Shown piece by piece: positions 16,941-25,921 of a stretch of 64,000 nucleotides of DNA. The first letter of the stretch is position 1, and each line of letters begins with the position of its first letter. The notes under the pieces were generated by a model. The model ran no database searches. It was not told where the DNA came from and was given only the letters and a program-made list of their open reading frames with translations. Source of the stretch: Burkholderiales bacterium Ga0077543 (GTDB taxonomy: Bacteria; Pseudomonadota; Gammaproteobacteria; Burkholderiales; Burkholderiaceae_C); contig LNET01000073.1 in the NCBI GenBank assembly GCA_001464055.1, positions 78,950-142,949 of the forward strand, written 5' to 3'. The position numbers and the translations under genes were made by a program.

Positions 16941-18725
16941 GTGCTGCATTGGATCAAGCGTTGGTTGGCGGTAGCCAGTTTGGGGTTGCTTGCCGCATGC
17001 GGTGGCAGCGACGACGAACAGGCCGATGTCGTCGGTGTGATCAACCAGCAGGCTGGTTTCAGCATCCTGGCCGAGGCCATCAACGTCGCGGGCCTGCGCG
17101 ACGACCTCATCGCCGACGGTCCGTTCACGCTCTTCGCGCCCACCGACGCCGCCTTCGCTGCCCTGCTCACCGAACTCGGCATCACCAGGGAACAGCTGCT
17201 GGCCGACCGCGCGCTGTTGACCTCGGTGCTGACCTACCACGTGCTGCCGGCCAAGGTGGAGCGGGCCGCCGTTCCCGTGGGGCGCGCCATCACCACGCTC
17301 GAGGGCGGCATCTTCAGGGTGTCGGTCAGTGGCAGCGCGCTGCGCATCAACGACGGCCGCAACCGCGCCGCGACCATCGTCGCCACCGACACCCAGGCCC
17401 GCAACGGCGTGGTGCACACCATCGACCGCGTGCTGCTGCCGGCCAATCGCAACATCGTCCAGACGGCGCAAGCCCTGCCGCAGTTCAGCATCCTGGTCGA
17501 AGCGGTGCTGGCGGCGAACCTGCAGGGCGCACTGTCGGGCCCTGGGCCGCTGACGGTCTTCGCACCCACGAACGAGGCTTTCGGCGCCTTGCTGGCCGAG
17601 CTGGGTCTGTCGAAAGATCAGCTCCTGACCAACGTCCCCCTGCTGACCCGGGTGTTGACCTATCACGTCGTCAATGGGCGTGCGCTCCAGGCCGACATCG
17701 TGCCTGGCCAGGCCATCACGTCGCTGCAAGGCAGCAGCTTCACCGTGGATGCGTCGTTGCGCATCACCGACCAGCGCGCCCGGGTTTCGCAGATCGCCAG
17801 CACCGACGTGCTGGCCACGAACGGCGTCATCCACGTGGTGAACCGGGTCATCCTGCCACTGCCGGCAGAAAGCATCGTGCAGACGGCGCTGGCGGCGCCC
17901 CAGTTCAGCATCCTGGTCGAAGCGGTCCAGGCCGCCGGTCTGGCCAACGCACTGTCGGCGCCGGGTCCGCTGACCGTGTTCGCGCCGACGAACACCGCGT
18001 TTGCAGCCTTGCTGGCTGAACTGGGTGTGTCGAAGGACCAGTTGCTGGCCAACGTGCCTCTGCTGACCCGGGTACTGACTTATCACGTGGTGAATGGTCG
18101 CGTGCTGCGCAGCCAAGTGCCGCTGAACCGCGACATCACGAGCCTGCAGGGCGGCGTGTTCTCGGTCGGTTCCGACCTCGTGATCACCGATGCGCGCGTT
18201 CGCCGCAGCACCATCACCGCCACCGACACGTTCGCCAGCAACGGTGTCATCCACACCATCGACCGCGTGATGTTGCCGCTGCCCGCCGAGAACATCGTGC
18301 AGACGGCCCTGGCTGCGCCGCAATTCAGCATCCTGGTCGAGGCGGTCCAAGCCGCAGGCCTGGTGAACGCGCTGTCTGCTCCCGGCCCGCTGACCGTGTT
18401 CGCGCCGACGAACGATGCCTTCGCGGCACTGCTGGGCGAATTGGGCCTGAGCAAGCAGGCACTGCTGGCCGATGTGCCGCTGCTTACCCGCGTGCTGACC
18501 TATCACGTGGTGCCGGGGCGGCAGGTATCGGGCAACGTGGTGGCGAACGCCGTCAACGTCCAGCCATTCACCACGCTGCAGGGCGCCACGTTCAGCGTCG
18601 GTGTGAATCCCCTGCGCATCGTCGATGCCCGTGGCCGCAGCGCCGCCATCGGCGCCACCGACACCTTCGCCAGCAATGGCGTCATTCACACGCTGAACCG
18701 CGTCATCCTGCCCCCGGCGAACTGA
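16941..18725 (+). CDS. Lipoprotein with four fasciclin (FAS1) domains
   Basis: 594 aa. The GTG at 16941 is fixed by AGGAGG 7 nt upstream and by the lipobox LLAAC with Cys20. Four FAS1 domains follow in tandem, about 130-140 residues each (near 34-170, 170-305, 305-440, 440-594). Each has the H1 motif ([12 protein letters not shown] or close variants), the VLTYHV core and the NGV(V/I)HTIDRV(L/M) H2 motif. FAS1 proteins mediate adhesion or matrix binding. Units 2-4 are closely alike at DNA level, suggesting recent internal duplication. A single-domain FAS1 protein follows 56 bp downstream. Confidence 0.92.
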   Translation: MLHWIKRWLAVASLGLLAACGGSDDEQADVVGVINQQAGFSILAEAINVAGLRDDLIADGPFTLFAPTDAAFAALLTELGITREQLLADRALLTSVLTYHVLPAKVERAAVPVGRAITTLEGGIFRVSVSGSALRINDGRNRAATIVATDTQARNGVVHTIDRVLLPANRNIVQTAQALPQFSILVEAVLAANLQGALSGPGPLTVFAPTNEAFGALLAELGLSKDQLLTNVPLLTRVLTYHVVNGRALQADIVPGQAITSLQGSSFTVDASLRITDQRARVSQIASTDVLATNGVIHVVNRVILPLPAESIVQTALAAPQFSILVEAVQAAGLANALSAPGPLTVFAPTNTAFAALLAELGVSKDQLLANVPLLTRVLTYHVVNGRVLRSQVPLNRDITSLQGGVFSVGSDLVITDARVRRSTITATDTFASNGVIHTIDRVMLPLPAENIVQTALAAPQFSILVEAVQAAGLVNALSAPGPLTVFAPTNDAFAALLGELGLSKQALLADVPLLTRVLTYHVVPGRQVSGNVVANAVNVQPFTTLQGATFSVGVNPLRIVDARGRSAAIGATDTFASNGVIHTLNRVILPPAN

Positions 18726-18781
18726 TTCGTCGCGAGCTTTCCAGTTTTCAACCGCCCCACCCAAGAAGGAAGTACTGACCC

Positions 18782-19234
18782 ATGAAGAAGCTCATCATTG
18801 CTGCCGCCCTTGCCGCCAGCGCCCTGGCCGTTCAAGCCAAGGACATCGTCGATACCGCGGTGGCCGCCGGCAATTTCAAGACCCTGGCAACGGCCCTGCA
18901 GGCCGCCGGCCTGATCGAAACCCTGAAAGGCAAGGGCCCGTTCACGGTGTTTGCGCCCACCGATGCAGCCTTCGCCAAGGTGCCGAAGGCCGACCTCGAC
19001 GCCTTGTTGAAGGACAAGGCCAAGCTGACCGCCGTGTTGACCTACCACGTCGTGCCGGGCAAGGTCATGGCCAAGGACGTCAAGGCCGGTGCGGTGAAGA
19101 CCGTGCAGGGCAGTGACATCACCATCAGCACCGCAAGCGGTGTGACGGTCAACAACGCCAAGGTCACGGCCACCGACATCGTGGCAAGCAACGGCGTCAT
19201 CCATGTCATCGACACGGTGATCATGCCCAAGTAA
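18782..19234 (+). CDS. Secreted single-domain fasciclin protein
   Basis: 150 aa: Sec signal ([19 protein letters not shown]) then one complete FAS1 domain with [24 protein letters not shown] and [15 protein letters not shown]. It has no lipobox, so it is probably released into the periplasm or medium, in contrast to the lipid-anchored four-domain neighbour. GGAAG at about 18768 serves as ribosome site. Likely cotranscribed with the upstream gene. Related to the mycobacterial MPB70-like and cyanobacterial small FAS1 proteins; ligand unknown. Confidence 0.93.
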   Translation: MKKLIIAAALAASALAVQAKDIVDTAVAAGNFKTLATALQAAGLIETLKGKGPFTVFAPTDAAFAKVPKADLDALLKDKAKLTAVLTYHVVPGKVMAKDVKAGAVKTVQGSDITISTASGVTVNNAKVTATDIVASNGVIHVIDTVIMPK

Positions 19235-19270
19235 GAAGGGCATCAGCGCGCGGCGCCGGGAGGCGCTGCG

Positions 19271-19289
19271 CCGGGCCTGACCGGCCCGG
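19271..19289. terminator. GC hairpin between convergent genes
   Basis: In the 59-bp gap between the convergent fasciclin and amgK genes, CCGGGCC (19271-19277) and GGCCCGG (19283-19289) form a perfect 7-bp stem with a 5-nt loop. There is no T tract on either side, so it is a weak or factor-assisted bidirectional terminator at best. Confidence 0.4.
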
Positions 19290-19293
19290 ATGA

Positions 19294-20391
19294 TCAGAAC
19301 GTGAAGCCGCTTCCCACGCGGGCACCCGACAGGGGTTCCAGCAGGCCCAGCAATGGCTTCAGCGGCCCGTAACGCAGTGCCACGCGCTGCGCATACGTGA
19401 AGAAGCGCGGCAGGTCCGCAGCGTATTGCGGTTTGCCGTCGCGATGCTTCAGGCGGCAGAAGATGCCCATCACCTTCAGGTGACGCTGCAGCCCCATCCA
19501 CTCCAGAGCCCGCCAGAGTTCGCCGAAGTCCGACTCGAAGTCCGGCCCCAGCGGCAGCCCCGCTTTTCGCGCCTGCTGCCACCAGCGCACGGCCCAGTCG
19601 AGTTCCTGGGCCTCGTCCCAGCTGATGAAGGCGTCGCGCAACAGCGAGGCGATGTCGTAGGTGATGGGCCCACGCACTGCGTCCTGGAAGTCGAGCACGC
19701 CCGGGTTCAGTGCCGGTGGCAGGGCTCTCATCAGGTTGCGTGGCATCCAGTCGGCATGCACGGCAAGCTGCGGCTGTGCCAGCGCGCTGTCGATCAGCAG
19801 CCGCGTCAGCCGCTGCCAGGTGGCCTGTTGGCTGTCGGTCCAGGTGATGCCGAATTCCCTTTGCACGCACCACTGTGGAAACAGGGCCAGTTCGGATGCC
19901 AGCAGGGCTTCGTCGAACGCGGGCAGGTCGGCTGCCGGCACACCCTGCTGGAACTGCACCAGGGCAGAGATGGCGTCGCGCATCAGGGCGTCGGCGCCGG
20001 GCCCGTCGGCGGCCTGCAACGCCGGCAGGTACAGGTCGTTGCCCAGGTCGGTGAGCAGCAGGAAGCCGTTCTCGGTGTCGGCCGCGAGCACCTGCGGTGC
20101 ATGCAGCCCGGCCTGTGCCATCAGCCCTGCCACATGCACGAAGGCTCGTACGTTTTCCTGGGCCGGCGGTGCGTCCATCACCACCAGGCTGCTGGCGGCA
20201 GTGCCGCTGCAGGCCACGCGCAGGTAGCGGCGGAAACTGGCGTCGCTGGACGCCGGGGCCAGGCTGCCGCAGTCGATGCCATGTGCCGGCGCCAGCCCGG
20301 CCAGCCAGGCGCGAAAGGCCGCCTCGCGCTCGGCGCTGGGCCAGGGGATGGATGGCGCAGCGGCCGGGGCGGGGGCGGGAAAGTTGCTCAT
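19294..20391 (-). CDS. amgK: AmgK-type anomeric N-acetylmuramate/GlcNAc kinase
   Basis: 365 aa aminoglycoside-phosphotransferase-fold kinase. AmgK phosphorylates MurNAc and GlcNAc at C1 so that MurU can return them to UDP-MurNAc, a peptidoglycan recycling route. Seen here: DASFRRYLRV, the catalytic HADWMPRNLM loop and the metal-binding LDFQDAVRGP. Divergent position to lptD-surA-rsmA is the conserved place for amgK. However, murU, which normally follows amgK, is missing: the next gene is a convergent fasciclin gene. Start codons of amgK and lptD are only 18 bp apart. Confidence 0.88.
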   Translation of the reverse strand: MSNFPAPAPAAAPSIPWPSAEREAAFRAWLAGLAPAHGIDCGSLAPASSDASFRRYLRVACSGTAASSLVVMDAPPAQENVRAFVHVAGLMAQAGLHAPQVLAADTENGFLLLTDLGNDLYLPALQAADGPGADALMRDAISALVQFQQGVPAADLPAFDEALLASELALFPQWCVQREFGITWTDSQQATWQRLTRLLIDSALAQPQLAVHADWMPRNLMRALPPALNPGVLDFQDAVRGPITYDIASLLRDAFISWDEAQELDWAVRWWQQARKAGLPLGPDFESDFGELWRALEWMGLQRHLKVMGIFCRLKHRDGKPQYAADLPRFFTYAQRVALRYGPLKPLLGLLEPLSGARVGSGFTF

Positions 20392-20409
20392 GGATAATCG
20401 ATTTTACGA
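20392..20409. promoter_or_regulatory. 18-bp amgK/lptD divergent gap with two -10-like boxes
   Basis: Between the two ATGs lie GATAAT on the plus strand (20393-20398) and TAAAAT on the minus strand (20406-20401). Used as -10 elements they would start transcripts only a few bases before lptD and amgK, giving leaderless or near-leaderless mRNAs. There is no Shine-Dalgarno sequence for either gene. Confidence 0.4.
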
Positions 20410-22893
20410 ATGCAACTCCCCGTGCCCCTGACGCAACGCCCCGCGCTGGCTCGCTGCCTGGTCCTCGTGTTCGGCGCGCTTCATGGTCTGGCCTGGAGCC
20501 AGCCGGCCAAGCCGGCCGCAGCGGCCTCGTCCGCTGCTCCCGCTGCTCCCGCTGCTTCAGCAGTACCCACCACGGTATTCGCGCCCAGCAGCCGTTTGCA
20601 AGCCCTGCCCGGCGGTGCCGAAGGCAGCCAGTTGCCCATCGTGCTGCGTGCGCGCAGCCTGAGCGCCCGGCCCGACCTCGATGCAGTGGCCGAGGGCGAT
20701 GTCGAGTTTCGCCGCGGCGGCCTCGTCATTCGCGCCGACAAGCTGCAATACGATGGCCCGACCGACGAGGCCACCGCCACCGGCAATGTGCGTGTGCTCC
20801 GCGACGGCGCGGTCTACTCGGGGCCGAAGCTGCGCTTGCGCGTGCAGCGCTTCGAAGGCCGCTTCGACGCGCCGGTGTTCGACTTTCCGCTGCTGGGTTC
20901 AGGCGGGCGGGCCGATCACATCGACTTCCTGGACAGCGCGCGCAGCAGCGCTGTCAATGCCAGCTACACCAGCTGCCCGCGCGACGGCCCCGAACCACTG
21001 GCCTGGGTGCTGATGACCAAGAGCGTACAGCTCGACCTCGACACTGGCGTGGGCATCGCCGAAGGCGCGGTTCTGCGTTTCCTGGACACCCCCATCCTGG
21101 CCTGGCCGCGCCTGAGCTTTCCTTTGAGCGACCAACGCAAGTCGGGCTGGCTGCCGCCTGGTATCGATATCGACAACCGCAGCGGCATCGAGCTCTCGGT
21201 GCCTTATTACTGGAACATCGCTCCGAACCGCGACGCGACGTTGACGCCTCGTGTCATCACCCGCCGAGGCATGGCCCTGGACAGCGAGTTTCGCTATCTC
21301 GAACGCCTGGACTCCGGAACGCTCGGCCTGGACTGGTTGCCCGACGATCGCGTGGCCAAACGCTCGCGCCACGCCTTGCGCTGGCAGCATGACGGCCAGC
21401 TGGGCAGCGGCTGGGCCGAGGGCTTGCGCTACCGAGTCGACGGCGTGCGTGTTTCCGACAATGACTGGTGGAAGGACTTTCCGAACGCCAGCCGCAGCCT
21501 GACCAAACGGCTGCTGCCGGCGCGGGCCTCGGCCGAGCTTCCGCTGGCGATTTCCGCTGGCCGCCTGGGGTCGCTGCAGGGCCAGGCCTACGCGCGGCTG
21601 CTGGGCTGGCAGGTATTGCAGTCCGAGGAAAGCTTCATCACATCGCCGTATCAGCGTCGGCCACAGCTCGGCGCGCGGCTGGGCGGCCAGGACGGTGGCC
21701 TGCGATACGACATCGAAGCCGAGTACAACCGCTTCACGCTGCCTGGTGGTGACGCCACCACCACTGGCCGGCCGCAGGGCGACCGGCTGCACCTGCTGGG
21801 CGCGGTGTCGTATTCGCTGCGCGGGGTGGGTTGGTGGGTGTCGCCGCGGCTGGCCCTGAACGCCGCAGCCTACGAAACCGACAACCCGGGTCAGGACAAG
21901 CCGAGCCGCGCCCGGCGCAGCATCCCGACCCTGAGCGTCGACGCCGGCATGGAGTTCGAACGCGAGGCCCGGTATTTCGGCCGCAGCCTGCGCCAGACGC
22001 TCGAGCCGCGGCTGCTTTATGTCAACACGCCCTATCGCGCCCAGTCCCAGCTGCCCAGCTATGACGCGGCGGCAAAGGACTTCAATTTCGTCTCGATCTA
22101 CACCGACAACAGCTTTGCCGGGGTGGACCGGGTCGCCGACGCCCATCAGGTGACGGCTGGCGTCACGACCCGGCTGGTCGACGAAGCCAGCGGCGCGGAA
22201 CTGCTGCGGCTGGGGCTGGTGCAGCGCTACCTGCTGCGCGACCAGCGCGTTGCGCCACAGGCCGACGGCAGCCCCGACGGCGAAGCCCTGACCCGCAGCT
22301 TCTCCGACGCCCTGCTGCTCGGTTCGACCAGCGTGCTGCCGGGCTGGGGGCTGGAGGCTGCAGTCCAGTACAGCCCGGAGATTTCGCGTTCAGTGCGCTC
22401 CATCCTGTCGGCTCGTTATTCGCCCGGGCCTTTTCGCACGGTGGCGATGTCGTACCGGCTCGCGCGCGGCCTGAGCGAGCAGCTCGAGATCGGCTGGCAG
22501 TGGCCGATTGGCAGGACAAGCGTCGCGGGTCCGGCGGCGCTGGCGCTGGCGGGGGCGGACACGCTCGCCAGCCGGGCTGGCCAGTCCTGTCAGGGCCGCT
22601 GGTATGCGGTGGGCCGGGCCAACTACAGTTTGAAGGACGCGCGGGTCACCGACAGCCTGGTCGGCGTCGAGTACGACGCGGGTTGCTGGATTGGCCGAGT
22701 CGTTGCCGAGCGGCTGTCGACCGGCCGGGCCGAAGCCACCACCCGGCTGCGACTGGAACTGGAGCTGGTAGGCCTGTCGCGCATCGGGTCGAACCCTCTG
22801 CAGGTCTTGAAGGACAATATCCCCGGTTATCAGTTGCTGCGCGAAGACCCGGGCTCGGGCTTGCGCGGTAGCGAGTGGCAGCCGGCACGCTGA
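20410..22893 (+). CDS. lptD: LPS-assembly outer membrane protein LptD
   Basis: 827 aa. LptD with LptE forms the outer-membrane translocon that inserts LPS into the outer leaflet. A signal peptide is followed by an Ala/Pro-rich linker, an OstA-like jellyroll (GDVEFRRGGLVIRADKLQYD, residues about 97-160) and a long beta-barrel ending near the C-terminus. Cysteines at NASYTSC, in RAGQSC and GCW fit the disulfides needed for function. Followed by surA and rsmA, the standard order. The partner lptE is at 40 kb. Confidence 0.95.
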   Translation: MQLPVPLTQRPALARCLVLVFGALHGLAWSQPAKPAAAASSAAPAAPAASAVPTTVFAPSSRLQALPGGAEGSQLPIVLRARSLSARPDLDAVAEGDVEFRRGGLVIRADKLQYDGPTDEATATGNVRVLRDGAVYSGPKLRLRVQRFEGRFDAPVFDFPLLGSGGRADHIDFLDSARSSAVNASYTSCPRDGPEPLAWVLMTKSVQLDLDTGVGIAEGAVLRFLDTPILAWPRLSFPLSDQRKSGWLPPGIDIDNRSGIELSVPYYWNIAPNRDATLTPRVITRRGMALDSEFRYLERLDSGTLGLDWLPDDRVAKRSRHALRWQHDGQLGSGWAEGLRYRVDGVRVSDNDWWKDFPNASRSLTKRLLPARASAELPLAISAGRLGSLQGQAYARLLGWQVLQSEESFITSPYQRRPQLGARLGGQDGGLRYDIEAEYNRFTLPGGDATTTGRPQGDRLHLLGAVSYSLRGVGWWVSPRLALNAAAYETDNPGQDKPSRARRSIPTLSVDAGMEFEREARYFGRSLRQTLEPRLLYVNTPYRAQSQLPSYDAAAKDFNFVSIYTDNSFAGVDRVADAHQVTAGVTTRLVDEASGAELLRLGLVQRYLLRDQRVAPQADGSPDGEALTRSFSDALLLGSTSVLPGWGLEAAVQYSPEISRSVRSILSARYSPGPFRTVAMSYRLARGLSEQLEIGWQWPIGRTSVAGPAALALAGADTLASRAGQSCQGRWYAVGRANYSLKDARVTDSLVGVEYDAGCWIGRVVAERLSTGRAEATTRLRLELELVGLSRIGSNPLQVLKDNIPGYQLLREDPGSGLRGSEWQPAR

Positions 22894-23044
22894 CGGGCAG
22901 TGGGTGTCTGGCCATCGCGGCGGTCATGGCCGCCGGAACCCGAGGACCCAGCCCACATCCAACCCGGAAGTGAGGCAACGCTTGTGCCCGGAGTCATCCC
23001 CTTGTTGAGCCTTCCTGCCCATTTGCACCGAGCGCCCTTGTTCA

Positions 23045-24370
23045 ATGATCGAGTCTGACCACTTCCGCCGCGTTCTGGCCACGGGCCTGGCCCTGCTGCT
23101 GGCCGTCTGGGCCTGCAGCCCGGCCCAGGCCCAGGGCCGCACCCCACGCAACGGCGACTACATTGCTGCCGTCGTCAACCAGGAACTCGTCACGGCCGGC
23201 GAGGTCGACCGGCGCATCAATGCGGCGCGGGCCGAAGCTTCACGCATCGGCCAGAGCCTGCCGCCCGAAACCGAACTGCGTCAGCAGGTGATGGACCTGC
23301 TGATCGACGAGCGCGTGATCATCACCAACGCCCGCGAGAGCGGGCTGCGCATCGACGAACCGGAAATCGACCGCGCTGTGCAGAACGTTGCTGCCCAGAA
23401 CCAGCTGACATTGCCGGTGCTGCGTCAGCGGCTGGAAGCCGAAGGTGTCGATTACGCCCGCTTCCGGGCCCAGCTGCGTGACCAGCTGATGATGGAGCGC
23501 ATGCGCGAGCGCGAGGTCTACCGCCGCATCCAGGTCAGCGACGAAGACGTCGACAAGCTGCTCGCGCAGCGCCGCGCGGCGGCTCAGGGTGAAGCAGAAA
23601 CCAACATCGCCCAGATCTTGGTGCCCGTGCCCGAAGGCACCACGGCCGAGGCCGAGGCCGCATTGCGTGCACGCGCGCAGACGGCGCTGCAGCGTGTTCA
23701 GGCGGGCGAGGACTTCGCCAAGATCGTGCTCGAGGTCTCTGCAGACGCCAATCGCGAGCGAGGCGGGGCGCTCGGCATGCGACCGGCATCGCGGCTGCCA
23801 GACGCCTTCGTCGAGGCCACGCGCACGGTCGCCGCAGGACAGGTGGCGCCCAATGTGCTGCGCACGGGTGCCGGTTTCCACGTGCTGAAGGTCCTTGAGC
23901 GCCGCGAAGCTGGCGAACCGCGCATCACCCAGACCCGCGCGCGCCACGTGTTGCTGCGGCCTTCGGCCCAGCTCTCGGCCGAGCTCGCAGCGCGTCGCCT
24001 GGCCGACTTCCGCCGCCAGATCGAGGCCGGGACGCGCAATTTCGAGGACATCGCCCGCCAGTTCAGCGAAGACGGATCGGCTGCGGCGGGGGGCGACCTG
24101 GGCTGGGCTGGTCCTGGCGTGATGGTGCCGGAGTTCGAAGAAGCCATGAACGCGCTGCCGCTCAATGCCTTGTCGGCGCCGGTGACCTCGCGCTTCGGCG
24201 TCCACCTGATCCAGGTCCTGGAGCGCCGCGAAGTCGCTGTCGACCCCAAGGCCCTGCGCGAACAGGCACGCAACATCCTGCGCGAGCAGCGTTTTGAGCA
24301 GGCCTATCTCGACTGGACCAAGGAAATGCGAGCCCGCGCCTACGTCGAATTGCGCGAGCCGCCGCCCTGA
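23045..24370 (+). CDS. surA: Periplasmic chaperone / peptidyl-prolyl isomerase SurA
   Basis: 441 aa with a Sec signal ending AQAQ. SurA escorts outer-membrane proteins, including LptD, to the BAM complex. The N-terminal chaperone core starts at [20 protein letters not shown]. Two parvulin domains follow, the first from about [13 protein letters not shown] and the second from [14 protein letters not shown] through the [11 protein letters not shown] motif typical of the active domain. The usual C-terminal strand ([17 protein letters not shown]) closes the chaperone core. The 151-bp gap from lptD shows no clear promoter. Confidence 0.95.
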   Translation: MIESDHFRRVLATGLALLLAVWACSPAQAQGRTPRNGDYIAAVVNQELVTAGEVDRRINAARAEASRIGQSLPPETELRQQVMDLLIDERVIITNARESGLRIDEPEIDRAVQNVAAQNQLTLPVLRQRLEAEGVDYARFRAQLRDQLMMERMREREVYRRIQVSDEDVDKLLAQRRAAAQGEAETNIAQILVPVPEGTTAEAEAALRARAQTALQRVQAGEDFAKIVLEVSADANRERGGALGMRPASRLPDAFVEATRTVAAGQVAPNVLRTGAGFHVLKVLERREAGEPRITQTRARHVLLRPSAQLSAELAARRLADFRRQIEAGTRNFEDIARQFSEDGSAAAGGDLGWAGPGVMVPEFEEAMNALPLNALSAPVTSRFGVHLIQVLERREVAVDPKALREQARNILREQRFEQAYLDWTKEMRARAYVELREPPP

Positions 24371-24386
24371 ACGGCATCACCCGCCC

Positions 24387-25151
24387 GTGAGGCACGCCGC
24401 GAAAAAGCGCTTTGGCCAGCATTTCCTGGTCGACGACAGCGTCATCGAAGGCATCTGCGACGCCATCGACCCGAAACCCGGGCAGGCGCTGGTGGAGATC
24501 GGTCCCGGGCTCGGCGCCATGACGCGTCCGTTGCTGGCGCGCTGCCAGGCGCTGACCGTCGTCGAGCTCGACCGTGATCTGGCGGCCCGTCTGCGCCGAG
24601 AAGCCGGGCTCACGGTCGTCGAGTCCGACGTGCTGAAGGTCGACTTCCGCGCCCTGGCGGCAGCGGCGGGCCAGCCGCTTCGCGTCGTCGGCAATCTGCC
24701 CTACAACATCTCCACGCCGATCCTCTTTCATCTGCTGCCCGTAGCCGACGTGGTGGCCGACCAGCACTTCATGCTGCAAAAAGAAGTGGTCGACCGCATG
24801 GCGGCCGTGCCGGGCAACAAGGACTACGGCCGGCTGAGCGTGATGCTGCAGTGGCGTTACCGCATCAGCGGTGTGCTGGACGTGCCACCCGACGCCTTCG
24901 ACCCGCCGCCGCGGGTCGACTCTGCCGTGGTGCGCATGCGGCCGCTGCCAGCCGACGCCAGTGTCGACCCGGCTCGGCTGGGTCAGATCGTCATGGTGGC
25001 TTTCTCGCAGCGTCGCAAGTTGCTGCGCAGCACCTTGGGCCGGTGGATCGAATCCGAGGGCCTGGACACCCCGTTCGACCTGCATCGGCGTGCCGAGGAA
25101 GTGCCGGTGGCCGAGTATTTGGCCCTGGCCCGGGCAGCAGCGCCGGCGTGA
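24387..25151 (+). CDS. rsmA: 16S rRNA dimethyladenosine transferase RsmA (KsgA)
   Basis: 254 aa. RsmA dimethylates two adjacent adenines in helix 45 of 16S rRNA. SAM motif [11 protein letters not shown], the acidic VVELDRDL, and catalytic NLPYNIS are intact; [17 protein letters not shown] is the conserved start, which picks GTG 24387 (16 bp after surA). The next ~300 bp to the barstar stop hold no convincing plus-strand gene. Many surA loci carry pdxA before rsmA; it is absent here. Confidence 0.95.
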   Translation: MRHAAKKRFGQHFLVDDSVIEGICDAIDPKPGQALVEIGPGLGAMTRPLLARCQALTVVELDRDLAARLRREAGLTVVESDVLKVDFRALAAAAGQPLRVVGNLPYNISTPILFHLLPVADVVADQHFMLQKEVVDRMAAVPGNKDYGRLSVMLQWRYRISGVLDVPPDAFDPPPRVDSAVVRMRPLPADASVDPARLGQIVMVAFSQRRKLLRSTLGRWIESEGLDTPFDLHRRAEEVPVAEYLALARAAAPA

Positions 25152-25272
25152 TCGTCGTTTCGCAGATCTCGCAGCTGAACGGTTTCAGATGCGAGGCTGC
25201 CGTCACGGCGGCGCAGGCAAGGCCGCAACAGTGGAAGGGCCAGCCACCGGCCTTGCCGCTGCACCAGTCGGT

Positions 25273-25413
25273 TCAGGCCGCGTTGAGCCAGGCGGCGGTG
25301 TCGAAGGCGCTGCTCATCATCGGCATGTTCATGCCGAAGTTCGGATTGGTGCCGTTCTTGGGCACGGCCACTTTGGGTGCCGGCTTGGAGGCGGCGGTGT
25401 TGCTGGGGGCCAC
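25273..25413 (-). pseudogene. Possible gene remnant in the rsmA-barstar gap
   Basis: In the 303-bp gap after rsmA a minus-strand frame ends at 25273. Its last ~45 residues look protein-like: an Ala/Pro/Lys linker then KNGTNPNFGMNMPMMSSAF and a DTAAWLNAA tail. Upstream the frame runs into the palindrome at 25414-25462 and the barstar end, with no start or ribosome site. It may be the 3' end of a gene cut off by a rearrangement at the palindrome. I do not recognise the family and the call is tentative. Confidence 0.25.
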
Positions 25414-25462
25414 TTCAGTAGCCCGCTCCCATGACCCGGTTTCTTGGGAGCGGGCTACTGAA
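25414..25462. repeat. Perfect 18-bp palindrome overlapping the barstar stop
   Basis: Left arm TTCAGTAGCCCGCTCCCA (25414-25431) and right arm TGGGAGCGGGCTACTGAA (25445-25462) are exact inverted copies around a 13-nt loop. The right arm encodes the last Gln codon and TAG stop of the barstar gene. It would fold into a very stable hairpin at the mRNA end, but there is no T run, so it may be a REP-like palindrome or rearrangement scar as well as a terminator. Confidence 0.7.
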
Positions 25463-25850
25463 AAGAATAGAAGCACCTGAAGGGTATTCGTCGGTCTCCC
25501 CAGAACTCGGCGGCGTCGCGAAAGACTTCCAAAAGCTGTTCGCGCGCTTCACGATCGAAGCGGGGGTTGTCGGGCAGCTGTTCCAGCACGACGACGAAGC
25601 CAGGCTGCTGGCCGGCCTTGTGCACCAGGTCGGTCATGCAGTCGAACAGGGCATCGAGGTTCTTGCCGAAGTGCGGCGGGAACAGGAACGCCAGCGCGAT
25701 GGCATCGAGCACGTCCTGCTTGGTCTGCGCTTCGGCCAGATTGACGTAAAGAAAGTGCTGGCCCGCAGATTCGGCGGCCTTCATGAGGTCGTCGACCCGG
25801 TAGGCGCGGATGGCTTGAACGATGTTCGGGCGGATGGTCTGCAACTGCAT
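25455..25850 (-). CDS. Barstar-family ribonuclease inhibitor
   Basis: 131 aa from ATG 25850, preceded by AAGGAGG 9 nt upstream; an ATG at 25925 overlapping the RNase stop is possible but has no such site. Barstar fold: LYVNLAEAQTKQDVLDAIALAF, then FPPHFGKNLDALFDCMTDL, the signature helix that plugs the barnase active site (Asn-Leu-Asp-Ala-Leu), and FVVVLEQLPDN. It acts in the cytoplasm to neutralise the RNase encoded just upstream. Gene order RNase then inhibitor is the usual one. Its stop codon lies inside an 18-bp palindrome. Confidence 0.92.
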   Translation of the reverse strand: MQLQTIRPNIVQAIRAYRVDDLMKAAESAGQHFLYVNLAEAQTKQDVLDAIALAFLFPPHFGKNLDALFDCMTDLVHKAGQQPGFVVVLEQLPDNPRFDREAREQLLEVFRDAAEFWGDRRIPFRCFYSFQ

Positions 25851-25921
25851 GGTCGCGTGCCTCCTTGAGTTTTGGTGTTGGAAATCGGTAGGGTCGAGCC
25901 GCGGCGCAAGGATGTCGGCGT

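Noticed and set aside
16941..18725. Possible frameshifts between fasciclin domains
   Set aside because: All four domains read in one frame with intact motifs.
16926..18764. Repetitive minus-strand frame opposite the fasciclin lipoprotein
   Set aside because: Its repeats only reflect the FAS1 repeats on the other strand; no start site.
25414..25462. The palindrome as ends of an insertion sequence
   Set aside because: Only 13 bp separate the arms, there is no transposase and no target duplication; a hairpin or REP-like element fits better.
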